From Kudoa neothunni (lineage: Eukaryota > Cnidaria): a stretch of DNA of 64,000 nucleotides. The DNA is taken from contig OZ199840.1 in the NCBI GenBank assembly GCA_964304625.1, positions 7,812,001-7,876,000 of the forward strand, in the 5' to 3' direction. Below the pieces are notes generated by a model. That model ran no database searches and was not told the origin of the DNA. It was given only the letters and a program-made list of their open reading frames with translations. How positions within the stretch are numbered: position 1 is the stretch's first letter; each line of letters begins with the position of its first letter. Both the position numbers and the translations under genes were made by a program. Below, in pieces: positions 25,281 through 37,995 of this stretch.

Positions 25281-25809
25281 AATCAACCAATTGATAGGTC
25301 CAACTTCCCTACACAAATACTAAATAGATGCACCATAAACTTTCTAAATGATGGTATATTAATATTTGATTAGAAAAGTGGGGGAATATGTGTTGTAGGT
25401 CGTCTCTTGGTATTGGTGAACAAATTGTCAAACAATTATAATCCCTTCGATAAATCGTAATTTATTTTAGAATTAATTTAGATTTTTCGGTTAAAAAAAT
25501 TAGGTATCCTTTATATTACTCAACGGTGATTATATATGATGATCCGATCCGCGCCTCTAATTTTGTGGGAAAAAATGATGTCCAACTCAAGTAATCACGT
25601 AGGATTGACTTGGTAGATAAAATTGTGATTTCTGTAGTGATAATTTTTTAAATAAATTCAATCACGTTGTTAGTGGATTCTGTGATAAACAAAATTTGGA
25701 CAAGTTTTACCCTCTTATAAGTGCCCTCATTAAAAACCTAAAGTAAAACCTAATCTTGAACTATTGAATTGGTATTATTTTTGGTAACAACTTTAAAGGG
25801 GAATTGCAG

Positions 25810-26492
25810 ACAACTTTGAATATTTCTACAAGGACTTGCTCAACTATTATACAAAGTTGTTGTTGAAGAAAAACAAAAAATTAATTGTCGATCTGCTGCA
25901 AACCCACCCTGAGTATACCATAATTATGCAAACCATGAAAGACTCATTCAATGCATTTTATTCATTGAATTATTACAAAAAATTTAATCCACAAACTATG
26001 GCGATCCTTAATAAATTTTTTGTATGTCCAAAAAATGAACAGAACACTCTATCTACAGTCTCAGAAATAACCACTCCAACAGATAAATGTATTATTTATT
26101 GTGAATAGAATTTTAAACAATACTTTTATTTAACTGAATGAGTTTTAACTTAATTTATGTGGTAGAACAGTTTTCTATAATTTTGTGATTAATTTTGGCT
26201 CTATTTAGCTGAGACAATTTTCACTGCAAACCTTCAAGTTATGTTCCATGAGTCGGATAAATGTGCAAGCGAGTTCCAAAATCAACGTTCAGTCTCCAAC
26301 ATGAGATTTTTTTACTGTATTATCTGTGAAAACGTTGTGGATGGAGGCCTGTTTACTTTTTGTTATCAGTGTGGGCATGGGGGTCATTATCAACACATTG
26401 AGGAATGGGTTTGTTATTGCATAGAATCTGGCATGATCCCTTGCTGCCCTATTTGTGGTGACTGTTATTGCTTTGAACCTATATATTGTTAG
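25810..26492 (+). CDS. C-terminal exons with GATOR2/SEA-type zinc finger
   Basis: Two exons joined in phase: 25810-26088 and 26209-26492 (intron of 120 bases). The first is helical (NFEYFYKDLLNYYTKLL). The second ends with a Cys/His module: CIIC, then FCYQCGHGGHYQHIEEW, then CCPICGDCYCF, and stops. C..CGHGGH..H...W is the mark of the RING/zinc-ribbon at the C terminus of the GATOR2 subunits WDR59, WDR24 and Mios and yeast SEA proteins, which regulate TORC1 at the lysosome. CGHGGH is closest to WDR59 and the H.QHI pattern to WDR24, so I do not choose. The second zinc site of the animal proteins seems reduced. The 5' limit of the gene is unknown; the WD40 exons upstream may be its N-terminal half. 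Confidence 0.65.
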
Positions 26493-26992
26493 ATTTTTTA
26501 TTAATTTATATATTTTTTTGTCAATTATAATGTTAAATTGATTAGTTGGTTATATTTTAGGTTCAACTAGGCCGTAAATTTATATCAAATAATGGCACGG
26601 AAGGAAATTCTATCAGCTTGCACTTGTTGAATATTAATATGGATTTTATATGATTTTATATTATCTCTCTTAAAAAATTAAGTGAAAGTATCGTTTTGAG
26701 GTTATATACTAGATAGAGATTACGGTGACAAAAGAACTCCAGAGCTGGGGATGTGTCAATTCGTTCATGTCTATTATGCCGTGTAAGGATTATTTTGTTC
26801 GCTCTAAATGACTATTTATCATTTTTTGAATTTAAAATAAATAAATTATTTTATCTCGAATATATGCCGACGAAACGTAAAGTTTATATCAGCGTTTCCC
26901 AATTCATTTTAGGTTCCATACCCTCTGTCACTGATGAGGACAACTCCGCCACTCTTTTCGAAGGAGAAATTATAAAACTGATTTATCTATGG
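26493..26992. other. Intergenic spacer
   Basis: No supported gene. A second hAT-like end (CAGCGTTTCCCAATTC) occurs at about 26893 without a visible partner. An open frame at 26753-27028 runs into the hAT element and is judged accidental. Confidence 0.45.
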
Positions 26993-28501
26993 CAGTGTTT
27001 CCCTACAGGAGGTGTCCGCACCCCCTAGGGATTACGGAGGTCATTCAAAAAAAATTTTTAAAATTAATCTTAGTTTTTTCATTTCGTAATTTTCGTTAGT
27101 CCCCGTTTAAATCATGTAGGGACGTAATGCGTACAATAATATTTCTGGTTGTTTTGATATCAATCAATTTCGATTGAAAAATGGGATTTGATAATTCATT
27201 TAATTTATAATTTATTCTGTTTGATTCTATGAAATAGCGCAGTGAGATAATAGTTTATATTAAGCTTGTTCAGCTTACAAAATCTAACTATCGCTATTTT
27301 CATTTAAAATCGTAACTTTGTTATCTTTCAAAATAACATATTTACACGCTTAAGCTGTAATTAGGTTGTCGGCATTTTTATCTATTTAGAAGTAATCTAT
27401 ATCCATAAAAATAAAACCACGAAGTAACTATAACTTTGTCTTCTGTCTAAATTTGAGATCCATTATTTAATTGTGTATTTTTTATTATGTTACGTTTCAA
27501 GTTTTACTTTAGAATTTGTCGCTTGCCTCTGATATAAATCTAGGTTAAATTGTTCTTTAAAGTATAGGTAAAAAAAGATCAAAGCATTCATTTATGCACA
27601 TCAATAAATGAATGTCAATTTTAATAATATATATTAGTTATTTTAGTCAAGTGTATTTAGAAGGCACATTTTTTGAATCTATTGAATTTTTATTAACCCA
27701 CTGCCTCGAAATCTAAGTAACATATGACTCAATATAGCGTAAGGAAATTGCTAGATTTATTCAACGTAAGATAGCATATGAAACAAGCTTATCGACCTCA
27801 TTATATACAAATAATAAGTATTGGAATTCATTAAACCTCAAACGATTTTCAAATATCATTTACTAACAATGTGCCACGCTTTGAAATGCTTACGAAAACC
27901 CAGCGAAAGCAAGAGAACCACCAGATCAATTAAATACTAAATAACAAATGATTTTGAAATAATGTTTCTTGTGAACTGTTAGAATGTAAGAATGGGCTAT
28001 TTTTATTTGGCTCATTTATTTTTCACATTTATGTATAGAATTTAATTAAGCGAACATAGTTTTTATAGTTTAGTATTAAGTTGATATTCATCTTTTACGT
28101 CTACTATTTTGTAATAATAATAACATAACTTATTAGAATTATTTATTATTTTACATAAAAATGGTATATATAAGTATTAATTAATAATAGCTCCAATCAT
28201 TGTGTGTTAAGTCATGAGGAATGAGAAGACATGGTTCATCATTTTTCAATTATACATAGCAAATTAAGTTGACCAAAACATTTCGGTTTTAATTTATTTT
28301 AGAAATAAATGAGAAAAGTTAAAATATAAACTAAAATAATAAAAATTCTAATTTTAATTCGATATTTTTTATTGGTATTATTATTTTCGCATTTAAATAA
28401 AAAATATAATTGAGTCTTGACATTCAGATGGAGGAGTGGGTGCGAAGTGAGCGCGGAAATTAGAATGGGGGTACGGATGTATAATTTGTAGGGAGATACT
28501 G
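26993..28501. mobile_element. hAT-type element, 1.5 kb
   Basis: Left end CAGTGTTTCCCTACAGGAGG; reverse complement of the right end CAGTATCTCCCTACAAATTA. Further in, both ends reach a TCCG.ACCCCC block. The flanking 8-mers are ATCTATGG (26985-26992) and ATCTATAT (28502-28509), 6 of 8 matching, fitting a decayed 8-base target duplication. The AT-rich interior has no transposase frame, so the copy is non-autonomous or decayed. The ends resemble those of the element at 12045. Confidence 0.8.
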
Positions 28502-28619
28502 ATCTATATTATAAATGCAATCATCATATTATCCTTCACATAAATTTTAAAGTTGAGAATGCCATTCAGAACTTGTACATGGGTAAATGTCAGCCGCTTC
28601 GTCATTCAAATTTATTTTA

Positions 28620-29005
28620 TTATTAATAAAACCTCGATTAAAAACACCTAAACTACTCATATGTTGCATTTGATGGTAAATTCTTTCCTCTGTCAATTTC
28701 GTTTCTCGTATCAATGACGTCGGCGGCAGTCAAGTCAATTTTTTTGGATCACACCCAGCATATCCAATTATAGTCAGATTAATCGAGAGAAATATTGGTG
28801 CCATAATTTAGATTTTTCCAATTTTGACAAACTAATCCTCCCTCAATCATTTCTGTAATTTTTTCTTCAATTTTTAAAATACCATTAGGAATGGATATCG
28901 CTGATATTTTAAAATGCTTCATAGTAGCAACATTCGCGCCTCTTGGGGTGATACCATGAAAATATTTTATAATTTTATATTTCTCTTCGATCGTTCGATT
29001 CTTAG

Positions 29006-29036
<31 letters not shown>

Positions 29037-29042
29037 AGCCAT
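28620..29042 (-). mobile_element. pogo/CENP-B-type transposase relic (N-terminal helix-turn-helix)
   Basis: An 87-codon minus-strand frame (29042-28779) reads TIEEKYKIIKYF, then ANVATMKHFKISA, then GILKIEEKITEMIEG. This order matches the N-terminal helix-turn-helix of CENP-B and pogo/Tigger transposases (LT.EEK..II, A..F.IS.ST...ILK..E.I). The rest of the transposase is not visible. An AAACCTCGATTA string at about 28629 resembles the pogo-like ends at 11732 and may be this relic's terminus. The (TA)n run at 29013-29036 lies inside the frame. Confidence 0.55.
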
Positions 29043-29099
29043 TTACGTCACTTTTATGAAAACTATAAGTCAAATGGAGTTAGAATAGGTGCCTAAAAT

Positions 29100-29776
29100 T
29101 GGCAAATTACGCGATATTTATATCGCAAAATTTAGGATCATATAAAAGTTTTTCGTTTAAATTTATAAATGAGTGTGTTGTTAAGTATATTATTTATTTA
29201 TGATAGATTCTGAACAATAAGTGCGACTTTTAAAAGTGCAAAAAACCGGTCACTGACTGTATAACCATTTTTTTATTTCTAAGACATTTAAGTTGGCATA
29301 TAATTGTTTTATGTAGTAAATATGACTGTAATTTTTACGATGGATAATAATTGGCGTTTGCGGCCATTATTATTTATTTGCAATGACAACTATAAGAGAA
29401 AAAGCACATATAGACGTATACTTTAATTTTCCACGCACACATCGTTGTTGTGGAAAGAGACTTTGTCATTGTTTTTGGTTATTCATTCAATATTTGCGCT
29501 ATAGAATTTTCTTAAATTTTTGGAATTGATATTTATCGATATTATAAATGATTTTTAAGAGGAAAATAAAGAGTATATTTCTATTCAAATTTTATTTAGA
29601 GGGTATTTTTGCATTATCTTTATTGAGATGATAAAAATAATGTCAGTTTGTTTTTCTGATAGCTTCCATAAAGATAAACAATTAAAAAACTTAATAGAAG
29701 CAATTTTATATTAATAAGATATAATATTGTTTGAAAAATTTACTTGGGATAGAAATCAACTCCATTTTACTCAGAG
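29100..29776. other. AT-rich spacer
   Basis: Nothing recognised in about 680 bases. Confidence 0.5.
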
Positions 29777-30170
29777 CAGGGGTCCTCAACCGGAGATAGA
29801 TTTCGGGTAGTAGAGGGTAAACTAAACGAGATAAAAATTGGATACCAACAATTTTTGCATATTTTGATTTGTCACGTAGTTAAGTATTTCTAGGAGTTAT
29901 ATTATTCTGGAAAATTAAACTCAATTTAGATGTTGACAAAAATGCTTAAACTGTTTTTTGGAATAAGTATTTAACAACTAATTATAAAAATACTATCAGT
30001 CTTTTTCTTTTATGCCTAGTTGATCTTTTAAAGATGTAGTCTATTAATACTTAAACAACTATACAATCTTGAAGTAGATGTACGTTTAGCTTTCAGGCTA
30101 AAAGGGGTAAATTTGGATTTTTCACCAGACCGAGAGTGTAAATTTAAAAAAAAATAGTTAAGAACCCCTG
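29777..30170. repeat. hAT-type MITE, copy 2
   Basis: Left end CAGGGGTCCTCAACC; reverse complement of the right end CAGGGGTTCTTAACT. Length 394 bases. Flanking 8-mers ACTCAGAG and ATTTTGAG are only partly alike. The interior is collinear with the copy at 5429-5775. CAGGGGT.CTCAAC ends are typical of hAT MITEs. Confidence 0.8.
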
Positions 30171-31058
30171 ATTTTGAGGATTAATTAATTCTTCTCATTA
30201 TATAATGAAATTAATTCTGATAATTGATCTGCTAAAAAATAAAAGCGATATTATCCAGATTAAAAATGTTATTAATCAGTTTATAACAATCTTATTAGGA
30301 TGAGGATTTTATTCTAAGTGTTTATTTATATGAATATAGTTTTAATCTACAAAATATTAATTCCTTCAATACCAATTTATGGAATACGTATGTGTAATAA
30401 TTTCTAAATTATTTTGTTGACTATATATTCGTTATTATTGGAAAACTTTATACAATTTTCAAATTCAAAGCTTCTTAACAGTAAACATTAGGTCTAAGTC
30501 TGAAGGAGATGATTTCTATTGTTGTTATAATAATTAAAAATATACGTGGCTATTGATACGCTTAGGTAATAGACCAGATAACGCAAAATCTTTTTAATTC
30601 TCATAAAAACGTATGGTTCTTCAACATCGAAAATTCTACTAGCATTACAGCCTAGCTCACTCCCAAATAGATGCATTTCTTTACCAAACCCACATCACAA
30701 TCAAAAATATTAACATTTTTGCGGAGACTACAAATTTATCTATTATTTTGTAATAAAAAGCTTGGTAAAATAACGTGTGTATTTATTATTTATTTGGTCT
30801 CTTATATATTTAAGTATGGGACAAAATGAAGTAATTAGATCCCTCCAAACTTTAGCCTCATACTTCGTCCAACTACACACACCAACTCTCTAATAGGATA
30901 ATTGTAAGAAACATGATTTGTTTATTTGAAAAAACCAGGATATCACCCATAGTTACTGTTCGATGTTAATTTGATAAACTATATTTAAATGTAATCACAA
31001 CAAATGTGTTTAACACAAGATTAATTCTAATCAAATAAATTGTATACATAACGTTATA
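30171..31058. other. AT-rich spacer
   Basis: No supported gene in about 890 bases. A 60-codon minus-strand frame at 30494-30676 has no family match. Confidence 0.45.
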
Positions 31059-32162
31059 TTGTTTTCGCGAATAGCCTCTAAGACATTTTGGAATAATATC
31101 GAAATCAAACCCAACAACACCCCTCAAATGATGACCAAATTGAAACTATCTCTATATCCCAGATTCAATCCCGACGTATTTAGATGTTTGGTGAATGATA
31201 TCAAAAACCATTTCAACAGTCTTGGTGTCTCTTCCTATAATATAATTGACCACGGCTGCACCGCCGACAGCGTAGAGTCATTGATTATTGTAATACTTCA
31301 AAATGGAGCTATTCTGTCACATTTTATCAATGAATTCTCTGGTATCATATTCATCTATAACATTGGTCCTATTTGAGATCATAATCTAATGATTGATCAA
31401 TTTGTCTAACGATTTATTCGTATTCGTTATAAAGTGTGCATTTTAGGTGAAAAGTATGAAAACTATTGGATCGATATCGATATTATGTATGAATATTTCA
31501 TCTATTAGTTTCTAATGAATTTGCATAATAAATTGGAAGTAGAGGTCCGCTTCAACTTCTTGACCACAACAACATCTCACTCGATGATTTATATTACGGA
31601 AGGAAATCATCGACTTTAGCTCAATCATTATATTGCCCTATTTTTCGTTTTACCGAAACCGAAAGACCAGAAAATTTTTACTATTACTCAAAGTAAACTA
31701 TTGGAGGCTAAATTTCCGTTTTGATTCTGATATATCTAGGCTGAACAAAGATTTAATAGAATTGTACAGGGTTAACGCCGTTATTTTGTCCTGTAGAATG
31801 GTTTTTGATTATGGAGATTTGAACAGAATCGTTGAGCAACCATACAACCTACTTTCTTTCATTGAGCAAATATCCGATTCAAAGTAGTTTATATTGGGCT
31901 GATGTTGTCCTACCATACGTGATGTCTCGATTAGAATCTATATACAAGACATAGATCTGATAGAGCAAAATAACTGCGTAACTAATAATTACTTTTTAAT
32001 CCAAAACATTAATGTTTGTTTACTTTCCAATAATTTGAAGGTATAATTTAGGTTTTAGCTGTGGTGGGAGGTTTGAATGAAGTCACTTTTGGTTGTAAAA
32101 TGCTAATCCAATTAATCTCGGCTTCTCCAGAGGAGTTCTCATTTGATCATTGGTATTTTTAA
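31059..32162 (+). CDS. Unidentified gene, six phase-consistent exons (5' end uncertain)
   Basis: Exons: 31059 or earlier to 31341, 31447-31486, 31543-31692, 31740-31883, 31935-32013 and 32052-32162. The five introns are 38-105 bases with GT...AG ends, and all phases agree, giving at least 268 residues to a TAA stop. No ATG is visible at the left edge, so a 5' exon is missing from the model. Stretches include PRFNPDVFRCLVNDI, LDDLYYGRKSSTLAQ, FRFTETERPENFYYY, DYGDLNRIVEQPYNLL and VVGGLNEVTFGCKML. It looks globular and mostly helical with no membrane segment. I do not recognise the family. Splicing consistency across six exons argues strongly that it is a real gene. Confidence 0.6.
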
Positions 32163-35100
32163 TAATTCAACTAACTGCGTTACATCTTGAGATTTACTTC
32201 TTATTATGATATGGGTTATATTGGCTATTTAGAAGTATATTGATCTTTGTAAATGGGTTTAAAACGTTTTAACATTTTTTTCTGAATTTTTAGCATTAAT
32301 AAACGATTGTATGTACATTTTACATCTATTTTATTAGATTAAATTGAATTGAATTAGGATAATCCCACTTTCTAAATATTTTTTTGTGTCATAACCAGTA
32401 TTTACGAATTATATTTTTATAAATTCCACTAAAAATTATATTTATTGGTGACATAGCATCAACTGGAAGTTATTTTTGTCCATCTTATCAGTGTTTGTTT
32501 CGTAGTTAATTTTTTTGATACGATGGTAGTATAAAAAATAAAAATATTAAAGCTAATGTGGTGATAGTCATATATCCTCGAATCGAAACTTTATCAGCTA
32601 ATGACCGTCATTATCAGCTGTTTTTACAACCCATTTATAAATTCGTTAATATAATAGCATATCATGTTTAAAGTTGTGTATATTAGTTAATGAAATATCA
32701 ATATTTGTATTCAATGCTATGTAGATAGACTTAGTAAATGAGATAAAAATTGAACTGTATATGCATTTTTTCAGGTTAATTTTTGAAAATCTCCACTTAA
32801 ATTAATTCAGTCAATCCTGTTTATCGCGTGTATTAATAGAGTGTACTTCTAAAACAGAGCACAATTCTAAAATGCGATCGAATTTTTTTTCTTTCATAAT
32901 AATTATTTATGACATTAAATGAACATTTTTATCGCTATTTAATTGAAAATATGTAATATATGTTTACTCATAAATGAGAGATTGTTATCTTTCAATAATA
33001 TTATTTTGACGTAATCGAAAAAATTTATCCATAATTTATTTATTATTATATAAAAAAAAATTTAAAAAGATGTAAATATACTCATTTAATTAAAAAATGC
33101 CTTCAAGGTTCGATCTGCTTAATTTGGCGAAGAATATTCACTAATTTTTGAAAAAAATAATGGCAGGGGTCTAAAATACTTTTGCGTTAAATTCCAGACT
33201 TTCGTACACAATTTACGGGGAGTTATTGACTATAGTTCACGTAAGCCTTATTCACATGGGGATAATATTGGTAATACATATAAGTCATTTGACTCCAAAA
33301 CGGTATTGATGATTGTTACCTTGTCCACTTAAGTAAATATTCTATTTTTGGCGCATATATTTATGTATATACAAAATTTTCTTTCACTTCTTAAATATTC
33401 CAAAATAATGATAGTTTATAAAGCCTAAACTTTGCTACGAATAATTTTAAACACAGTTGTTTATCGACTTCCTATCCTTTTAATGTTTCTTATCTCTTTT
33501 GAAACTTTTTTGGTCAATATTTATTCTATAAATATATGAGCTTTAGCTTATGCAATTAAAAGTAAAATTAAAAGTTTCGAGAAAAAAATTCATCTACTGT
33601 GTTCCCTCTAAAATAAGACAGCGATAATTTTATTCTACACTTTAAATACTACCTGGCACTGTTTCAGAGTATCTTGGTAACGATTATTTGACAGTACTTA
33701 GATTAATAGACTTTAGAAAAATAATGAATAATTACGTTTTCTACGAAAATAACAAGTTGTTTGTTATGAAAAACTTCGTCTATACTACTTCTTTAGATAG
33801 CCACATACGAATATAATCCTTTTTATTTTATGTCAAAAATATAAAATCTACCTCGAAAATAAACCTAATAGCTTCTTCTTGTGTAAAATTAATATAAAAC
33901 CAAGTATTATTTTAGAGGCAACATGGCAATAAAAATAACTAAATTCTTAAATGTAGATTTTCTCAAAAAAAACCCTAAATTTTTTAAGTATCCTAAAAAA
34001 TTTATGGTGAGTACATAATTGGACTGCCATGAATATTTAATATAAATCGAATAATAAGTCATAAATAATATGTTCAAAACTATAGTTTTAGAAATATACA
34101 AAATTTTCTAATAAATAATAATTGTTAATTATAAATTTAATATTTTTTTATTTCAAAATATTTCGATTTTTTAACAAACTTCAAAAAAATGCATAAAATC
34201 GATCAAGGATGTATTATAAATAATTTTTCGTTGGATCGAAGGAAATTATGAAAAATCGATAACACTGTAATTTTAAATTTTTTGAGAAATCCCGAAATTA
34301 TAGAAAAAAAATATTTTATACTTCATATTTTATTGTAAGAATGATTATTTCAATAGTACACAAAATAATTGACGCAGAATAGGTGGACAAATTTTTTAAG
34401 GAACATAGTTTTTATTATAAGTCGCTTATAACCGCTTAGAATACAAAATGAGCCATAAATAAATTGAAATGGGTAGGAATATTGTCACAAATTTATTTGA
34501 AAATATCCTCCATTCCTTTTATAACGCATATAGATATTTCAAACTCTGTAGAATAACCAGACATTGAAAGTTAATCAGAAAATAATTCTTTTAACATTTT
34601 CTTAACTTATATTAAACCCACTTAAAAAGACGAAAAAAGAATTTTTTCATTTTTTTTATAAAAAATGCATGTTTATTGCGTGCTTCATTTTTATTCTACA
34701 ACTAAATGTATTTTAATTTTAAAAATTATTTATCACACAACTTTTCGAACTAAAATAAACAAGTGAATTTCTTTATAAACATATCAACAAAATAAGAAGT
34801 GTTCATTGTTTTGACATGGTAATTTTTCACCAGCAACAAAAATAATTATATAACTCACTTATGGTTATTTAAAAATTTATTGAAAAAAGATAAAATACTC
34901 TCGGGTGATATAATTGTCAAAAAAGCTTAAGAATGATAGTAAATTTTAATCCTGCACCGAATGTACACTTAGGCGTTGGGGGAATTTTTCACCTCCTAAC
35001 CTATTACTTGCAAACTATATATGTAATGAATCCTTTAGAATTGATTATATCTATTTATAGCGAAGAATTTCGTTTTTTATGTTGGAAAACATCAAATATT

Positions 35101-35510
35101 ATCAAAACATATAACATCTAATAAAATGGATCCATGAGAATAGTCATTTTCTTGATTATTATTTGATATGCAATATTCAAAGAATTGCCGTCTAATTATT
35201 TACATTATAACATATTTTTATATCTGTTAAATTTTGAGTAATTTAAAGAATAATGTATAAAAATAAACCTAAAATGCTTATTTTAAATCCCAACAATCTT
35301 TCATTAATTTAAATGGATATTATAATATTTTGTCAATATTTAAATCTTTTAATTAAATTTCATTATCTGATAATAAATAACGATCTGTTATTTTTTGAAT
35401 TTTTATAAACTACACCATGGAAAATTTAGAAAAAAATTATTAAACTATTATGTTTTGATTTAGATTTTTAGTAATTTAATTGGTTATATAATAGTTTTTC
35501 GGAAAACAGA
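32163..35510. other. 3.3-kb AT-rich gene-poor region
   Basis: Very AT-rich, with only short frames (such as 33907-34101 minus and 34933-35121 plus) that match nothing known. No inverted ends or tandem repeats were noticed. Confidence 0.45.
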
Positions 35511-37373
35511 ATGGTGTCTCTCAAGCAACTTGTTTTCGATAAATACACCAGTCGAATAATTGGTATCACTTTTATTAAATTCAAGTCTTTATATGACATT
35601 TAATTTAGGTAAAAATGGTCAAAACATAAAACGAGTTATTAACGGATATGGTTGTAGAATTATGGTATCATCGAATATGTAATATTTACGTCCTTTGTGT
35701 GGTGGTTGATATTTTTCATTTGAATGGGCTGGGGTTTAGTGCGGATTGCGAGGGCGCGTTTCGTGAGATATCCTATGAAGGATTTGTAGAAAATGTTATC
35801 AGAGCATTCACAGATATTCTTGTGTACACAAACTATCTTCAAACTCAATTATCCGAATCACACCACCCAGTTCCACCCATACCGGTAGAGCTGTTCATTA
35901 TTATTGTTGTTCTGATTGTAATTAGAAGCCATCAGTACATCTAACTATGGGTACGCTGTTTCCCGATCAACCCCTTGAATATAATCACTTGTATAACTAT
36001 CCTGAAAAGATAGTTATACGGGAAACGAGTGATGCCTCTCAACTATCCAACGAATTTAATGATAATGTAGCGACACCAAATTGTGATAACTCATTTGACA
36101 CTTTTGAGAGGAATATTACAACCGGCGAGTATAACATTAATGAATATTACACATCAAACATTTTTGATGAGTGCACCAAAAATGAAAAACCTACAATAGC
36201 ACTATTTTTACCACCCAAATTCAGACTGCATTCTACACTTCCCCCTTACACCTTTACCTACGGCCAATACACAGTGTTGATACCTTTTAATTCTCCAGAA
36301 AGCATTATTTACACTATCAACTATCCCGAGATACCACCCACACGAATATTTCATCAGAAAACTCGCTATAAGTATAACCTTTTTATCGCGAAGCGTACCC
36401 ACAGTATTATATTCCCTCACGAGAAAATCTACTCGACTCTTATTCGAAAATTGTGTGGAGTCAAAATAAATTTTGTCCCAGTCACCTATGAATCTATCTC
36501 CAATTTGATAAAAAATTATGCTTTTCTCAACAACAACCATAGCCACATATTAGACAAATTGACGATATTTAGTGATTTTGATGCAGACGATATTAAAGCC
36601 TATGCTAGAACCCATGGATATGGTTATGGTGAGATTTTTTATTATTGTTTTTCTTGTTGAGCTTAAATAGCAATCATTTTTAGATTTAATTTTTAAATAA
36701 TTTATAATCATATATAACCCATATAATCCTAACAGTTTACTAAAGGTTTTTTAATATATATCATTTTTGAATGTTGGTTGTATTTTCTCATACCCCAGCG
36801 CATTTAGATAATCAAGAGATTCTCGGCTACAACGTAGAAATTGTGGGAGATGGTAAAAGTGTCTGGATATGTATGTACATCTTGTTCTCATTATATCGCA
36901 ACAATATTGACCATATGGAAAAAAATTGTCACATTGAAATGGTCATTCCCGGTTGTACGGTTGGTAGAATAATTGGTAGCTGTGGGAAAGTTGTATGTTT
37001 TAACTTATGGAATTTCTTATATTGGAACTACTAATTATATGTAAAATTTTAAGGTCGTATCGATTCAAGAACAAACCAACACCCTCATCAGCATACCAAA
37101 AAATAGACAGGGCGGTCTTCAAGCGTCGGTCATTATAGCAGGATTGTTTATTGGAATTCAGGTTGCTTTCCATTACACATGTGCTAAAATTATAAATGAA
37201 AAATAATGTATATTTAGGCAGCTCTCTGCAAAATACGTCATATAATTTACACTGGGTTTATGGACGAATTCGCCTATAATGATCACACCATCCGTATTCA
37301 ACCCATCAAACATTATTATTATGGCCAGGATATTACTAATTGTTTCCCAATCTATCGAGAAAATTACAAATAG
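35511..37373 (+). CDS. Two-KH-domain RNA-binding protein, 7 exons
   Basis: Exons: 35511-35562, 35609-35678, 35740-35884, 35926-36628, 36808-36992, 37054-37161 and 37218-37373; 1419 bases, 472 residues, phases all consistent. KH1 is at about residues 1-70: LKQLVFDKYTSRIIG, GKNG loop at 18-21, then INGYGCRIMV. KH2 is at about 365-430: IEMVIPGCTVGRIIG, GSCG loop at 380-383, then SIQEQTNTLISIP. Such proteins bind short single-stranded RNA motifs in splicing, stability or translation control. The roughly 290 residues between the KH domains are rich in Tyr, Pro and Ile, with FLPPKFRLHSTLPPYT; no known domain is seen, though a degenerate third KH is possible. The start sits at the edge of KH1, so a further 5' exon may exist. 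Exact family (MEX3-, hnRNPK- or BicC-like) is unclear. Confidence 0.82.
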
Positions 37374-37955
37374 TTTATTGTTTTTAATGTTACACCATAT
37401 AAACAGAGAAAATTACAACAATGTTTTCTCGTTATATTTTCAATTATTTAACACACTCCATCTAATAAAACATCTCTAATCAAACCAGCAACAGCTGCGA
37501 TAGGAGGAACGCATAGATGGTGTCAGTTTTTTATACATTGAAGCCATTTGTTGTTTTTTTTTTCAATTAAATAATATTTTATTAAAATAACTGCAGATGA
37601 CAAAGCATTATTCTAAATTTTTATAAGATTTTTAAGGAATACTAACCTCAAATCATAATGAGACAAGCATCAATTTTTATATAGCGATTAGAATATTTTT
37701 AAAATTTATCTATAATGATATATCTAACAAATTTTTGTTAAGTATTAGAACAAAATAATAAAAAAACTATGAAATTAAATTTTATCATCGGAGAATCACG
37801 CACGGGATCAAATCGACTGAAATTTTTTATTTAAATTATTTAATCAATAAATGTTTAAATTAAAAATATTATAACTTTTGGTTGATAATGTTTCAGCTAA
37901 ACTTCACAATAAGTGGCTACTTCTGCAAAATGCGGAATAAATGGGGACTTTCAAA
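37374..37955. other. Spacer between the KH gene and the Merlin relic
   Basis: No gene recognised. The stretch AAGTGGCTACTTCTGC at about 37911 might be one end of the Merlin element, but no inverted partner was found. Confidence 0.4.
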
Positions 37956-37995
37956 TTATACAATAAATTTTTCGTTTATTTCTCTAAAAATGAAC

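Noticed and set aside
36208-36546. 112-codon minus-strand frame
   Set aside because: Antisense shadow of the long fourth exon of the KH gene.
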